DNA from: Acidobacteriota bacterium
GTDB taxonomy: Bacteria; Acidobacteriota; Vicinamibacteria; Vicinamibacterales; JAKQTR01
Assembly: GCA_029562975.1 (NCBI GenBank)
Contig: JAKQTR010000030.1
Coordinates: 186,001 to 250,000 of the forward strand
Direction: 5' to 3'
Length of the DNA: 64,000 bases
The stretch's first letter is position 1; every line of letters starts with the position of its first letter. Positions 1 to 8,281 of the stretch are shown here, one piece after another. The notes under the pieces are model-generated. The model saw nothing but the letters and a program-made list of their open reading frames with translations, was not told where the DNA came from and did no database searches. Position numbers and translations under genes: made by a program.

Positions 1-130
1 ACACGGCCCACACGCGGTCCACGAAGTCCGGGCCGGGCAGGTGCAGCAGATCCTTCGGCACCGTCGTGCAGGAGTGCTCAAGCAGGTACCCGGCCTTGTC
101 GCCGAGCAGGGTGACGATCTCGCTGTTCAT
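1..130 (-). CDS. Class I fructose-bisphosphate aldolase, N-terminal part (cut by window edge)
   Basis: Only the first 43 codons are present; the rest lies beyond base 1. The peptide begins MNSEIVTLLGDKAGYLLEHS and continues with a TVPKDLLHLPGPDFVDRVW stretch. This matches the start of the bacterial DhnA/FbaB class I aldolases, where an LLG-x-x-A-x-x-LL helix is followed by LPGxDxVDRV. The family cleaves or forms fructose 1,6-bisphosphate through a Schiff-base lysine, which is not in the visible part. The ATG is at 128-130. Identification rests on N-terminal similarity alone, so the subfamily is uncertain. Confidence 0.8.
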   Translation of the reverse strand, partial: MNSEIVTLLGDKAGYLLEHSCTTVPKDLLHLPGPDFVDRVWAV

Positions 131-303
131 GATGGCATATCCTCGCGAACCCGCGGGGGCGGCGCAGCTCAGGCGGCCGCGGCCGCGGAAGAGCGGTGAA
201 GGCCCAGGCCGGCCGGCCCGGCCCGGCAGTACTCCAGCGAGTGTGACACGGCGGGCAGAAAAGCTCAAGGCGCGGGCTGGCGCGGCGCCCGCCGGCGCCC
301 GCG

Positions 304-1545
304 CTAGCCCGCTTCCGCGAGATCGACGAACACGATGCTGGACGGGCTGCCCACCGGCACGTACTGCCCCGTGAAAGCCAGCGCGCCGGTGGACGAATCC
401 ACCCGGAACACGGTCACGTTGTCGGCCCGCTGATTGCAGCAGCAGAGGAACCGGCCTGCGGGATCGAACGCGAAGCTCCTGGGGTAGTCGCCGCGCGTCC
501 ACTCGCTGCCGGCGAAGGTCAGCTCGCCCGCGCGGCCGACCGCGAAGACGCTGATGCTGTCGTGCAGCCGGTTCCCGGCATACACGAACCGGCCGTCGGC
601 CGACACGAGAATCCCCGAGCCGTAGCTGCTGCCGGCGAACCCCGGCGGCAGGCTGGACACGGTCTGCCGGGGCGCGAGCCCGCCCGTCGCGCCGTCGTAG
701 TCGAAGAGCGCGATGGTCGAGCCCTCTTCTTGGATCGAATAGAGCCAGCGGCCGCTTGGATGGAACGCGAAGTGCCTCGGCCCGTCGCCGGGCGGCAGCG
801 CCATCTCGCGCGTGTCGGCGGGCGCGAGGACGCCGGTCCGCTCGTCGAGCTTCCACACGAAGATCCGGTCGAGCCCGAGATCGGCATGGAGCACGAACCG
901 CCCCGACGGATCGGCCTGGACCATGTGCGCGTGCGCCCGGTCGTGCCCGCCCCACGCGTAGCTCCCGGGCGGCGCGCTGGGCGCGAGCCGGAGCCCCACC
1001 GCCCCTGCACCCCGCTTGACGTCGGCGGCGCGCCCAAGTCGCCCGTCGGCCAGGATCGGCAGCACCGCGATCGATCCGCCGAGGTAGTTGGCGACGAGCA
1101 GGAACCGCCCCGACGGATGCACGCTGAGGTGGGTCGGCCCCGCTCCGCCCGACGACACGGTGTTCAGCTCGAACAGCCGGCCGTCGGCGCGGTCGAGGAC
1201 GAAGGCGCTCACCGAGCCGGCCGCCGACGCGCCGACCCGGTCCGTCTCGTTCGTGGAGTAGAGCCGCGTGCCGGCGGCGTTGACCGCGAGGCAGCTCGGG
1301 CTGGTCCCCAGATCGACGGTGCCGTGCGGCGCGAACGCGCCGGTCTCACAAGCCACCTGGAACAGGTGGATGCCGCGGCCGTTCCCCGGCGGCGGGCCTC
1401 CTTGCGCCCGCGGCACGCCGCGATGCGGCGAACTGAAGGTGCCCACGTACGCCATGAGCGGAGCGCCGGCGGCGCTCGCCGCGGCGCGCGGCGGGACCGC
1501 GCGGCGGGAGACGGGAATCCGCGACAGGCGCGCGCGAGCGGCCAT
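304..1545 (-). CDS. Lactonase-family seven-bladed beta-propeller protein (6-phosphogluconolactonase-like)
   Basis: About 413 residues. Repeated blade motifs such as HPSGRFLLVANYLGGSIAVL, DPSGRFVLHADLGLDRI and DPAGRFLCCCNQRADNVTVF, with an MAYVGTF opening, are typical of the YbhE/Pgl lactonase family. Members hydrolyse 6-phosphogluconolactone or related sugar lactones, but many are uncharacterised. The ATG at 1545 was chosen because TACGAT, a possible -10 box, lies 9 bases before it; the ATG at 1455 (MAYVGTF) is a real alternative. The 30 residues between the two starts are Arg/Ala-rich and not a clear signal peptide. It stands alone, divergent from the DUF362 gene. Confidence 0.85.
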   Translation of the reverse strand: MAARARLSRIPVSRRAVPPRAAASAAGAPLMAYVGTFSSPHRGVPRAQGGPPPGNGRGIHLFQVACETGAFAPHGTVDLGTSPSCLAVNAAGTRLYSTNETDRVGASAAGSVSAFVLDRADGRLFELNTVSSGGAGPTHLSVHPSGRFLLVANYLGGSIAVLPILADGRLGRAADVKRGAGAVGLRLAPSAPPGSYAWGGHDRAHAHMVQADPSGRFVLHADLGLDRIFVWKLDERTGVLAPADTREMALPPGDGPRHFAFHPSGRWLYSIQEEGSTIALFDYDGATGGLAPRQTVSSLPPGFAGSSYGSGILVSADGRFVYAGNRLHDSISVFAVGRAGELTFAGSEWTRGDYPRSFAFDPAGRFLCCCNQRADNVTVFRVDSSTGALAFTGQYVPVGSPSSIVFVDLAEAG

Positions 1546-1880
1546 GGCATGCGCATCGTACCAGCCGCGGGCGCCTCGCGCCACTCGTTGTGTACCCGCG
1601 GGTTCGCGGCGAAGTCGGGAGGCCGCGGCCGGCTCCGGCCGCCCGAGCCCACGCACCGCGGCTCCGTCCGCCGCGCCACTCCGGGTCGGGCGCAGGGTGC
1701 CCAAGGAAAGCCTCGCCCGCCGCGGCGCACTTGCGAAGCCCGCGGGCCTTCGACCGCGGCATTCTGCGGAATCAGCCGGCGGCAGGCGGGCCGGGCCGGT
1801 TTGCTGCTAGACTCTCTGAACCCCGCCCGGGAGGGCGGACCGGCCCCGGGCATCCGGCCTGGCAGCGAAGGAGTCCAACG

Positions 1881-2864
1881 ATGACTCTCGACGACAACGG
1901 CCTGACGAGACGCGGGTTCTTCCAGGGCGTGATGGGAGCGGCGGTGGCGGCGGCATTCGCGCCAGGACCCGCGCAGGCCGACACTGCGCGGGCGAGGGTC
2001 GTCCGCGTGGAGTCGCCGGGCGTCTGGAAAGGCGACGCAAGACGGCCCGAGGTCGTGGCGGCCATGATCGGCGCCGGCCTCATGTCCTTCACCGGCGAGT
2101 CGAAGGCCGACGCGGCGTGGCGGCGCTTCGTCAAGCCCGGCATGCGCGTGGGCGTCAAGCTCAACCTGCTGGGCCGACCCCTCGTCATCACCGCCCGCGA
2201 GGTCACAGATGCCGTCGTGTCCGGCGCGCTCGCCGCTGGCGTGAGGCCCGAGGACCTCACGGTGTGGGATCGCAAGCCCGAGCACTTCGGCCCGGACACC
2301 TACCAGCCTGGCACGGGCAGGCACGGCGAGCGCATCAAGACCGGCTCCGTGTACCACGACACGATCGCGGCCGACACGAGCGGGGGCAAGGCGCCCATCG
2401 ACCGGATCCCGATCGAGGAGACCGACGTCACCATCAATCTGCCGGTCATCAAGGACCACGGCATGGCGGGCGTGACCGGCGCGCTCAAGAACATCGCGTT
2501 CGGCTGCTACCGGAACACCCGGACTGCGCACAGCGGGAACTGCGACCCGTACATCGCCGAAACGTGCGAGCACTTCTACCGGGTCGCCAGGGTCCCGCTG
2601 ATCGTGCTGGACGCCACCGAGGGATGCTTCGACCAGGGGCCGGCGCCGTCGAACTCGCAGGCGGTCTGGCGCGAGAACGCCATCTACGTGGCCACCGACC
2701 CGGTGGCCCTCGACGTGGTGATGCGGGACGTGATCCACGCGAAGCGTGTCGCGGCGGGCCTGCCCGACGTGATGCGCCGGAGCCGTCACATCGAGACGGC
2801 CGCCGGAGCGGGCCTGGGCGTCGGCGACCGCGCGCGGATCGATCTCGTCACGGTCAGAGTCTAG
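1881..2864 (+). CDS. DUF362 family protein with Tat signal
   Basis: 327 residues. The N-terminus has a twin-arginine signal (TRRGFFQG at about residues 9-16) followed by an Ala-rich hydrophobic stretch and APGPAQA, so export by Tat is likely. The body is DUF362-like, with GVKLNLLG, an ITAREVTDAVV segment, INLPVIKDHGMAGVTGALKN and a DPVALDVVMRD region near the end. Known DUF362 proteins are often ferredoxin-like or of unknown role; no 4Fe-4S CxxCxxC motif is visible here. GAAGGAG at 1865-1873 serves as the ribosome site. It precedes the exported sugar-modifying genes but 240 bases separate them, so a shared pathway is only a guess. Confidence 0.85.
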   Translation: MTLDDNGLTRRGFFQGVMGAAVAAAFAPGPAQADTARARVVRVESPGVWKGDARRPEVVAAMIGAGLMSFTGESKADAAWRRFVKPGMRVGVKLNLLGRPLVITAREVTDAVVSGALAAGVRPEDLTVWDRKPEHFGPDTYQPGTGRHGERIKTGSVYHDTIAADTSGGKAPIDRIPIEETDVTINLPVIKDHGMAGVTGALKNIAFGCYRNTRTAHSGNCDPYIAETCEHFYRVARVPLIVLDATEGCFDQGPAPSNSQAVWRENAIYVATDPVALDVVMRDVIHAKRVAAGLPDVMRRSRHIETAAGAGLGVGDRARIDLVTVRV

Positions 2865-2995
2865 CGCCTCTGCGGGCGCGGCCGCCCCCGAGGCGGCGGA
2901 GGGCAGCTCGGCTGTCTGCATCCGCGACCGCGCGCACGACGCCGGCGTGCCGTCGACGGGCGGCCCCAGCCGCCTGTTGGCGCCCCGCCGCCGCG

Positions 2996-3024
2996 TTGAC
3001 ACTCCCTCTCGCCTCGTGTGTACT
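2996..3024 (+). promoter_or_regulatory. Sigma-70 type promoter for the DUF1080 gene
   Basis: A perfect -35 TTGACA (2996-3001), a 17-base spacer and TGTACT (3019-3024, four of six consensus bases) lie 84 bases before the ATG at 3108. Such a match is rare by chance in DNA this GC-rich. It would drive the double-DUF1080 gene and perhaps the Gfo/Idh gene behind it. Confidence 0.55.
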
Positions 3025-3107
3025 TGTCGGGCCGGGTCCGAGCGCCAGCCTGGCGCACCCGGTCGACGGCGCTCCAGGCGCGAACGGGCATCTTCCCGGA
3101 GGACGTC

Positions 3108-4484
3108 ATGACACGGTGGATCGCGGCCCTGACCGCCCTCGCGGCGGCCGCGGGCCCGGCCGTCGCAGAGGACGGCTGGCGGCCGCTCTTCAACGGCAAG
3201 ACGCTCGACGGATGGGCTCAGCTGAACGGCACGGCCCCGTTCACCGTCGCCGACGGCGCCATTGTCGGCACGACGGTGGTGGATTCGCCGAACAGCTTTC
3301 TTTGCACGACCGAGGAGTTCGGCGACGTCATCCTGGAGTTCGAGGCGAAGCTCGACGCCCCGATGAACAGCGGCGTGCAGTTCCGCAGCCTGAGCACGCC
3401 GGCCTACATGGACGGCCGCGTGCACGGCTACCAGGTCGAGATCGATCCGAGCGACCGCGCGTGGACCGGCGGGATCTACGACGAGGCGCGGCGCGGGTGG
3501 CTGCACCCGGTCTACGGGCAGGAGGCCGCGCGCAGGGCCTTTCGGATGCACGAGTGGAACAGGTTTCGCGTAGAAGCCATCGGGCCCTCGCTCCGCACGT
3601 GGGTCAACGGCGTTCCGGTGGCGAACGTGGTGGACGACCTGACGCCGAGAGGCTTCATCGGCCTTCAAGTGCACAGCATCGGCAAGGACGCCTCGCGGGC
3701 CGGCGAGACGGTGCGCTTCCGCAACATCCGGGTCCTGACGGCGAACCTCGCCGCGCACCGCACGCCCGACCGCGGCGATACGCCGCAGTTCAACTTCATC
3801 CCCAACACGCTCACCGAGCGGGAGCGGCAGGAGGGCTGGAGGCTCCTGTGGGACGGCAGCACGACGGCCGGCTGGCGGGGCGCCAGGCTGCGCACGTTCC
3901 CCGAGAAGGGCTGGAGCGTCACTGACGGCACGCTGAGCGTCGCCGAGACGGGCGGCGGCGAGGCCGCCGCCGGCGGGGACATCGTCACGGAGGACGAGTA
4001 CGGCGATTTCGAGTTGATCGTCGAGTTCAACCTGACGAAGGGCGCGAACAGCGGCATCAAGTACTTCGTGGACACCGACCTCAACCAGGGCGCCGGGTCG
4101 TCGATCGGGTGCGAGTACCAGCTGCTCGACGACGCCTCGCATCCCGACGCCGCGCTGGGCGTGCAGGGCAACCGGACGCTCGCCGGGCTGTACGACCTGA
4201 TTCCTCCCGTCGGCGTGCGCTTCAACGGCGTGGGTCAGTGGAACCGCGCCCGCATCGTCGTTCGCGGCGCGCGCGTCGAGCACTGGCTGAACGGGTTCAA
4301 GACCGTCGAGTACGAGCGCGGCACGCAGATGTGGCGCGCGCTCGTCAGCCACAGCAAGTACACCGTGTGGCCCGGCTTCGGCGAGCGGCCGAGAGGGCGC
4401 ATCCTGCTGCAGGACCACGGCAACGCGGTGTCGTTCCGCAGCATCAAGATCAGGGAACTGGATCCGCGCGCGCCGGCCAGGTAG
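3108..4484 (+). CDS. Secreted protein with two tandem DUF1080 (3-keto-disaccharide hydrolase) domains
   Basis: 458 residues. A Sec signal peptide (about 1-21, ending AGPAVA) precedes two copies of the DUF1080 concanavalin-like fold. Copy 1 covers about 22-215 (WRPLFNGKTLDGW ... NSGVQFRS ... EWNRFRVEAIG) and copy 2 about 248-455 (WRLLWDGSTTAGW ... NSGIKYFV ... QWNRARIVVRG). The family includes 3-keto-glycoside hydrolases that cleave sugars oxidised at C3, plus many uncharacterised members. CGGAGGA lies 5 bases before the ATG. It is followed 50 bases later by an exported Gfo/Idh oxidoreductase, the class that makes 3-keto sugars, so the two may act together in the periplasm. Tandem duplication of the domain is less common than one copy. 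Confidence 0.88.
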   Translation: MTRWIAALTALAAAAGPAVAEDGWRPLFNGKTLDGWAQLNGTAPFTVADGAIVGTTVVDSPNSFLCTTEEFGDVILEFEAKLDAPMNSGVQFRSLSTPAYMDGRVHGYQVEIDPSDRAWTGGIYDEARRGWLHPVYGQEAARRAFRMHEWNRFRVEAIGPSLRTWVNGVPVANVVDDLTPRGFIGLQVHSIGKDASRAGETVRFRNIRVLTANLAAHRTPDRGDTPQFNFIPNTLTERERQEGWRLLWDGSTTAGWRGARLRTFPEKGWSVTDGTLSVAETGGGEAAAGGDIVTEDEYGDFELIVEFNLTKGANSGIKYFVDTDLNQGAGSSIGCEYQLLDDASHPDAALGVQGNRTLAGLYDLIPPVGVRFNGVGQWNRARIVVRGARVEHWLNGFKTVEYERGTQMWRALVSHSKYTVWPGFGERPRGRILLQDHGNAVSFRSIKIRELDPRAPAR

Positions 4485-4534
4485 CCGCACCCGGCCCGGC
4501 GCACGCGGCCGCACCGCCCCCGAAAGGATCGGCC

Positions 4535-5962
4535 ATGCCGTCCACACCGCACGTGACCCGACGCCGCTTCGTCAAGACCACCGTAGCCGGATCGGCCGGC
4601 CTCATGCTCGCGTCTCCGCTGGGCCGCGAGTCGCTGCTGTTCGGGCAGTCGCCGAACCGGCGCATCCAGATTGCGCAAATCGGCTGCGGGCGCATGGGCA
4701 CGGAGGACCTGCTCGGCACCATCAGGCACGCCGACCTCTGCCGCATCGTCGCCGTGTGCGATCTCGACTCGAAGCGGCTCGCAGCGGCCAAGGCGAAAGC
4801 CGAGCAGTTCTACCGGGAGAGGGGCGAGCGCGCCGTCGACGTGAAGGCCTACCGCGACTACCGCGAAGTGCTCGCCAGGCCGGACATCGACGCGGTCAGC
4901 GTCACGTCGCCGGACCACTGGCACGCGATCGTGGCCGTGGAAGCCGCGCTGGCCGGCAAGGACCTGCACGTCCAGAAGCCGCTCACCTACGACATCAACG
5001 AAGCCATCGCCTTGCGCACGGCCGTGCGGGCCAGGAAACGGATCCTGCAGACCGGGAGCCAGCAGCGGTCGTCGAACCCGTGGAACACCTTCCGCGTGGC
5101 GACCGAGGCGGTGCGCAACGGCCGCATCGGCCGGATCCACACGGTGAAGGTGGGCATCGGCCAGGACCAGCCGAAGGGCCAGCCGCCCGCGGCCCAGCCG
5201 GTGCCGCCGAACCTCGACTACGAGACATGGCTTGGGCCCGCGCCGCAGCAGCCCTACATGGAGGACCGGGTTCACCCCCAGACCAGCCTGGAGCGTCCGG
5301 GGTGGATCACCACCGAGGATTTCGGCCTCGGGATGATCACGAACTGGGGCGCGCACCACATCGACATCGCGCAGTGGGGCCTCGGACAGGAACTGGGCGG
5401 GCCGCTGACGATCGAGGCGAAGGCCGCGTTCATGACCGGCGACGTGTGGACCGTGCACCACACCTATCACGTCGAGATGACCTATCCCGGCGGCGTCCGC
5501 CTCATCATGGACGACACGTTCCCCAACGGCATCCGGTTCGAGGGCGAAGACGGCTGGGTCTTCTGCGCGCGCGGGGCGGGCCTGGTGACGAGCAGCGACC
5601 CCGGCGCGGCGCAGCAGCAGGCGTCCCGGGCCAAGTCGCTCGACGCAAGCCGCCTCGAGATTCTGACGGCGCCCTACGGACCGAAGGACGTGCGGTGGCC
5701 TGAGAGCGAGGATCACTACCGCAACTGGCTGGAGGCCATCGCGGCGCGCAAGGACCCGGTGGCGCCCGTGGATCAGGCGGCCCGCAGCCTGGAGGCGTGC
5801 GCGGCAGCCTGGATCGGCATGAAGCTGCAGCGGAAGCTGGCGTGGGACCCGGCGCGGGAGGCCTTCGTGGACGACGACCAGGCCAACGCCATGCGCCGGC
5901 GCGCGCCGCGCTCGCCCGCGTACGACATCGACGCGGTGATGCGCAGGGCCGGCCTCGCCTGA
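4535..5962 (+). CDS. Gfo/Idh/MocA family oxidoreductase with Tat signal
   Basis: 475 residues. The start carries a twin-arginine motif (TRRRFVKT, residues 8-15) and a hydrophobic segment, indicating folded, cofactor-loaded export. The NAD(P)-binding motif IGCGRMG is near residue 50. SVTSPDHWHAIVAVEAA and HVQKPLTYD (the usual EKP region reads QKP) follow, and GAHHIDIAQWGL gives the active-site GxHxxD histidine and aspartate. Members oxidise sugars or cyclitols, often at C3. CGAAAGGATC lies just before the ATG. Placement directly after the DUF1080 protein suggests oxidation then cleavage of a glycoside, but the substrate is unknown. Confidence 0.9.
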   Translation: MPSTPHVTRRRFVKTTVAGSAGLMLASPLGRESLLFGQSPNRRIQIAQIGCGRMGTEDLLGTIRHADLCRIVAVCDLDSKRLAAAKAKAEQFYRERGERAVDVKAYRDYREVLARPDIDAVSVTSPDHWHAIVAVEAALAGKDLHVQKPLTYDINEAIALRTAVRARKRILQTGSQQRSSNPWNTFRVATEAVRNGRIGRIHTVKVGIGQDQPKGQPPAAQPVPPNLDYETWLGPAPQQPYMEDRVHPQTSLERPGWITTEDFGLGMITNWGAHHIDIAQWGLGQELGGPLTIEAKAAFMTGDVWTVHHTYHVEMTYPGGVRLIMDDTFPNGIRFEGEDGWVFCARGAGLVTSSDPGAAQQQASRAKSLDASRLEILTAPYGPKDVRWPESEDHYRNWLEAIAARKDPVAPVDQAARSLEACAAAWIGMKLQRKLAWDPAREAFVDDDQANAMRRRAPRSPAYDIDAVMRRAGLA

Positions 5963-6010
5963 CCCCGGCGGCTGACCCCGAGGGCCGGCAGTGTGCTAGC
6001 GTAGGGGCGG

Positions 6011-7033
6011 ATGTTCGTCGACGAAGTCGAAATCCGGGTCGCGTCCGGCGCAGGCGGGCGCGGGTGCATCGCGTTCCGGCGCGAGAAGTACGTGCCGAGG
6101 GGCGGCCCGAGCGGCGGCGACGGCGGCAACGGGGGCTCGGTGTTCCTGACGGCGAGCCCTCATCTGAACACGCTGGTCAGTTTCCGCTTCCACCCCGACT
6201 TCCGGGCGGAGCGAGGCCAGCACGGCCTCGGCTCCAACATGCACGGCCGACGCGGCAAGCACCTCGTCATCAAGGTGCCTATCGGCACCGTCGTCTACGA
6301 GCTGCCGGAGTCGGGCGGCGAGCCCCTCCAGATTGCCGACCTGATCGAGTCCGGCGCGCGCGTGCGCGTGGCGGCCGGGGGCCAGGGCGGCCGGGGCAAT
6401 GCTCGCTTCGCGTCGGCGACGAACCGCGCGCCCCGGCGGGCGGACCCCGGTATGCCCGGGGAGGAGAAGCGCCTCAGGCTGCAGCTCAAGCTGCTGGCCG
6501 ATGTCGGGCTCGTCGGCTTCCCCAATGCGGGCAAGTCCACGCTCATCTCGGCCATCTCCGCGGCGAAACCGAAGATCGCCGACTACCCCTTCACGACGCT
6601 GACGCCCCACCTCGGCGTCGTCGCGCTCGACGATGACCGCAGCTTCGTCGTCGCGGACGTGCCGGGACTCATCGAGGGCGCGCACCGCGGCCTCGGCCTC
6701 GGCCACCAGTTCCTCCAGCACCTCGAGCGCACCCGCGTGCTGGTGCACGTCGTGGACGTGTCGGGCGCGTCCGGGCGGGACGTCGTCGAGGACTTCGACA
6801 CGATCCGGCGCGAGCTCCGCCTCTACCGCCCCGAGCTCGCCGACAAGCCGGCCATCGCCGCCGCGAACAAGATGGACGCGGCAGCCGACGCGGGAGAGGC
6901 CGACCGCCTCGACGCGCACGTCGCGCCGCTCGGAATCCCGATCCACCGCATCTCGGCGGTCACCGGCCGCGGCGTGGCCGCCCTCGTCGAGGACATGTGG
7001 CGTCACCTGCAAGGCTCGGTGCCGGATGCCTAG
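6011..7033 (+). CDS. obgE: Obg/CgtA GTPase
   Basis: 340 residues, usual length without a long C-terminal tail. The Gly-rich Obg fold spans about 1-158 (GAGGRGC, GGPSGGDGGNGGS). The G domain has G1 GFPNAGKST (169-177), switch region PFTTLTPHLGVV, G3 DVPGLIEGAHRGLGLGHQFL and G4 NKMD. It is an essential GTPase of 50S ribosome maturation and stress control. The ATG at 6011 follows AGGGG, and a TAGCGT box ends 8 bases before it. It heads a run of overlapping genes (nadD, rsfS, then comF); the ObgE-NadD-RsfS order is widespread in bacteria. Confidence 0.97.
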   Translation: MFVDEVEIRVASGAGGRGCIAFRREKYVPRGGPSGGDGGNGGSVFLTASPHLNTLVSFRFHPDFRAERGQHGLGSNMHGRRGKHLVIKVPIGTVVYELPESGGEPLQIADLIESGARVRVAAGGQGGRGNARFASATNRAPRRADPGMPGEEKRLRLQLKLLADVGLVGFPNAGKSTLISAISAAKPKIADYPFTTLTPHLGVVALDDDRSFVVADVPGLIEGAHRGLGLGHQFLQHLERTRVLVHVVDVSGASGRDVVEDFDTIRRELRLYRPELADKPAIAAANKMDAAADAGEADRLDAHVAPLGIPIHRISAVTGRGVAALVEDMWRHLQGSVPDA

Positions 7034-7784
7034 CCGGACGCGGCGGCTCGGCGTCCTCGGCGGCACCTTCGACCCCATCCACCTCGGCCACCTCGCCGCC
7101 GCGACGGCAGCCGCCTCCGCACTGGGGCTCGAGGAGGTCCTGCTGGTCCCGTCGCGCACGCCGCCCCACCGCCGCGTCGATCCGTCCGCGTCGGTCTTCC
7201 ACCGCTTCGCGATGGTCGCGCTGGCGGCAGCGACCGATCCGCGGCTGGTCGCCAGCGACCTCGAACTCGATCGCACCGGCGCGTCGTACACGGCCGACAC
7301 GCTCCGCGCGCTCCACGCGACGGGGCTCGCCGCGTGGCAGATTTTCTTCACGACCGGGGCCGATGCCTTCGCGGAAATTGCCACCTGGCGGGAGTATCCG
7401 AGCGTGCTGGAGCTCGCTCACTTCGTCGTCTGCGCGCGTGCCGGCATCGAGGCCTCCTCGCTTCGGGCCCGGCTGCCGGAGCTGGCCGGACGGATGGTCC
7501 TGCTCGCTCCGAACGTCTGGGACGCCGGCCGCAGCGCCGTCGGCCGCCCTCGCCAGGAAGGCGACGAGCCCTGGAACGGGCGGGAAACGCGCATCTTCCT
7601 CCTTGACGGCCAGACGCCCGACATCTCATCCACGGCGGTTCGCGCGCGTGCGCGTGCAGGGCGGCCCCTGGCGGGCCTGGTGCCTCCCGAAGTCGACGAC
7701 TACATCCGCCGCCACGGTCTCTACGGCGCTCCGGCTGGCGCCGCCGACGGTGGCAGGCCCGCGGCCGGCAACTTGCATGAGTAG
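7026..7784 (+). CDS. nadD: Nicotinate-nucleotide adenylyltransferase
   Basis: 252 residues. GGTFDPIHLGH at the N-terminus is the nucleotidyltransferase HxGH signature, followed by LLVPSRTPPHR, FTTGADAFAEIATWREY and the C-terminal ISSTAVRAR (the ISSTxxR motif). It transfers AMP from ATP to nicotinate mononucleotide in NAD synthesis. The ATG overlaps the end of obgE by 8 bases, which implies translational coupling. The C-terminus has a short Gly/Ala tail (GAPAGAADGGRPAAGNLHE). Confidence 0.95.
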   Translation: MPSRTRRLGVLGGTFDPIHLGHLAAATAAASALGLEEVLLVPSRTPPHRRVDPSASVFHRFAMVALAAATDPRLVASDLELDRTGASYTADTLRALHATGLAAWQIFFTTGADAFAEIATWREYPSVLELAHFVVCARAGIEASSLRARLPELAGRMVLLAPNVWDAGRSAVGRPRQEGDEPWNGRETRIFLLDGQTPDISSTAVRARARAGRPLAGLVPPEVDDYIRRHGLYGAPAGAADGGRPAAGNLHE

Positions 7785-8232
7785 AACTCCGAGCGCGCGC
7801 GCGAAGACCGCAGGCGGACCCGGCCCGGGCCCGCGAACCCGAAAGGCCGGCGGCAAAGCGGCCGCCGACACGGCGGGGCACGAACCGCCGATCGCACTCG
7901 TCCGGGCGGCGCGGGCCGCAGCCGAAAAGAAGGCCACCGACGTCGTGGCGCTCGACTTGCGCCAGGTGCAGGCGTTCACGGACTTCTTCCTGATCTGCAC
8001 GGGCCAGAACACCCGGCAGGTGCGGGCGATTGCGGACGCGGTCGAGGCGGCGCTGGGAAAGCACGGCGAGAAGCCCGCCCACGTCGAAGGCTATGACCGG
8101 GCGAACTGGATCCTGCTCGACTACTTCAGCTTCGTCGTCCACGTCTTCGCGCCGGAGGCGCGGGCCTTCTACGACATCGAGCGGCTCTGGGGCAGCGCCA
8201 GCCGGCTCAGCCTGCCGGACGCCGCGGGCTGA
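7777..8232 (+). CDS. rsfS: Ribosomal silencing factor RsfS
   Basis: 151 residues. A basic, Gly/Pro-rich 45-residue N-terminal extension precedes the RsfS/Iojap domain: ALVRAARAAAEKKATDVVALDL, FTDFFLICTGQNTRQVRAIAD and a C-terminal NWILLDYFSFVVHVF with FYDIERLW. The family binds ribosomal protein uL14 and blocks subunit joining when nutrients are short. The start overlaps the last codons of nadD. The extension is longer than in most RsfS proteins and may be unstructured. Confidence 0.95.
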   Translation: MSRTPSARAKTAGGPGPGPRTRKAGGKAAADTAGHEPPIALVRAARAAAEKKATDVVALDLRQVQAFTDFFLICTGQNTRQVRAIADAVEAALGKHGEKPAHVEGYDRANWILLDYFSFVVHVFAPEARAFYDIERLWGSASRLSLPDAAG

Positions 8233-8281
8233 GGCCGCCCGGCTGGCGCGGAGGACGGCCATCCGCGCCGGCTTCGTCGCC

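Noticed and set aside
3065-3107. A start for the DUF1080 gene upstream of 3108
   Set aside because: The 3108 ATG has a good ribosome site and begins a signal peptide; earlier codons give only Arg-rich sequence.
1209-4547. A 1112-codon minus-strand open frame across the lactonase, DUF362 and DUF1080 genes
   Set aside because: It runs antisense to clear genes, is Arg/Pro/Ala-rich with no domain, and arises because stop codons are rare in GC-rich antisense frames.
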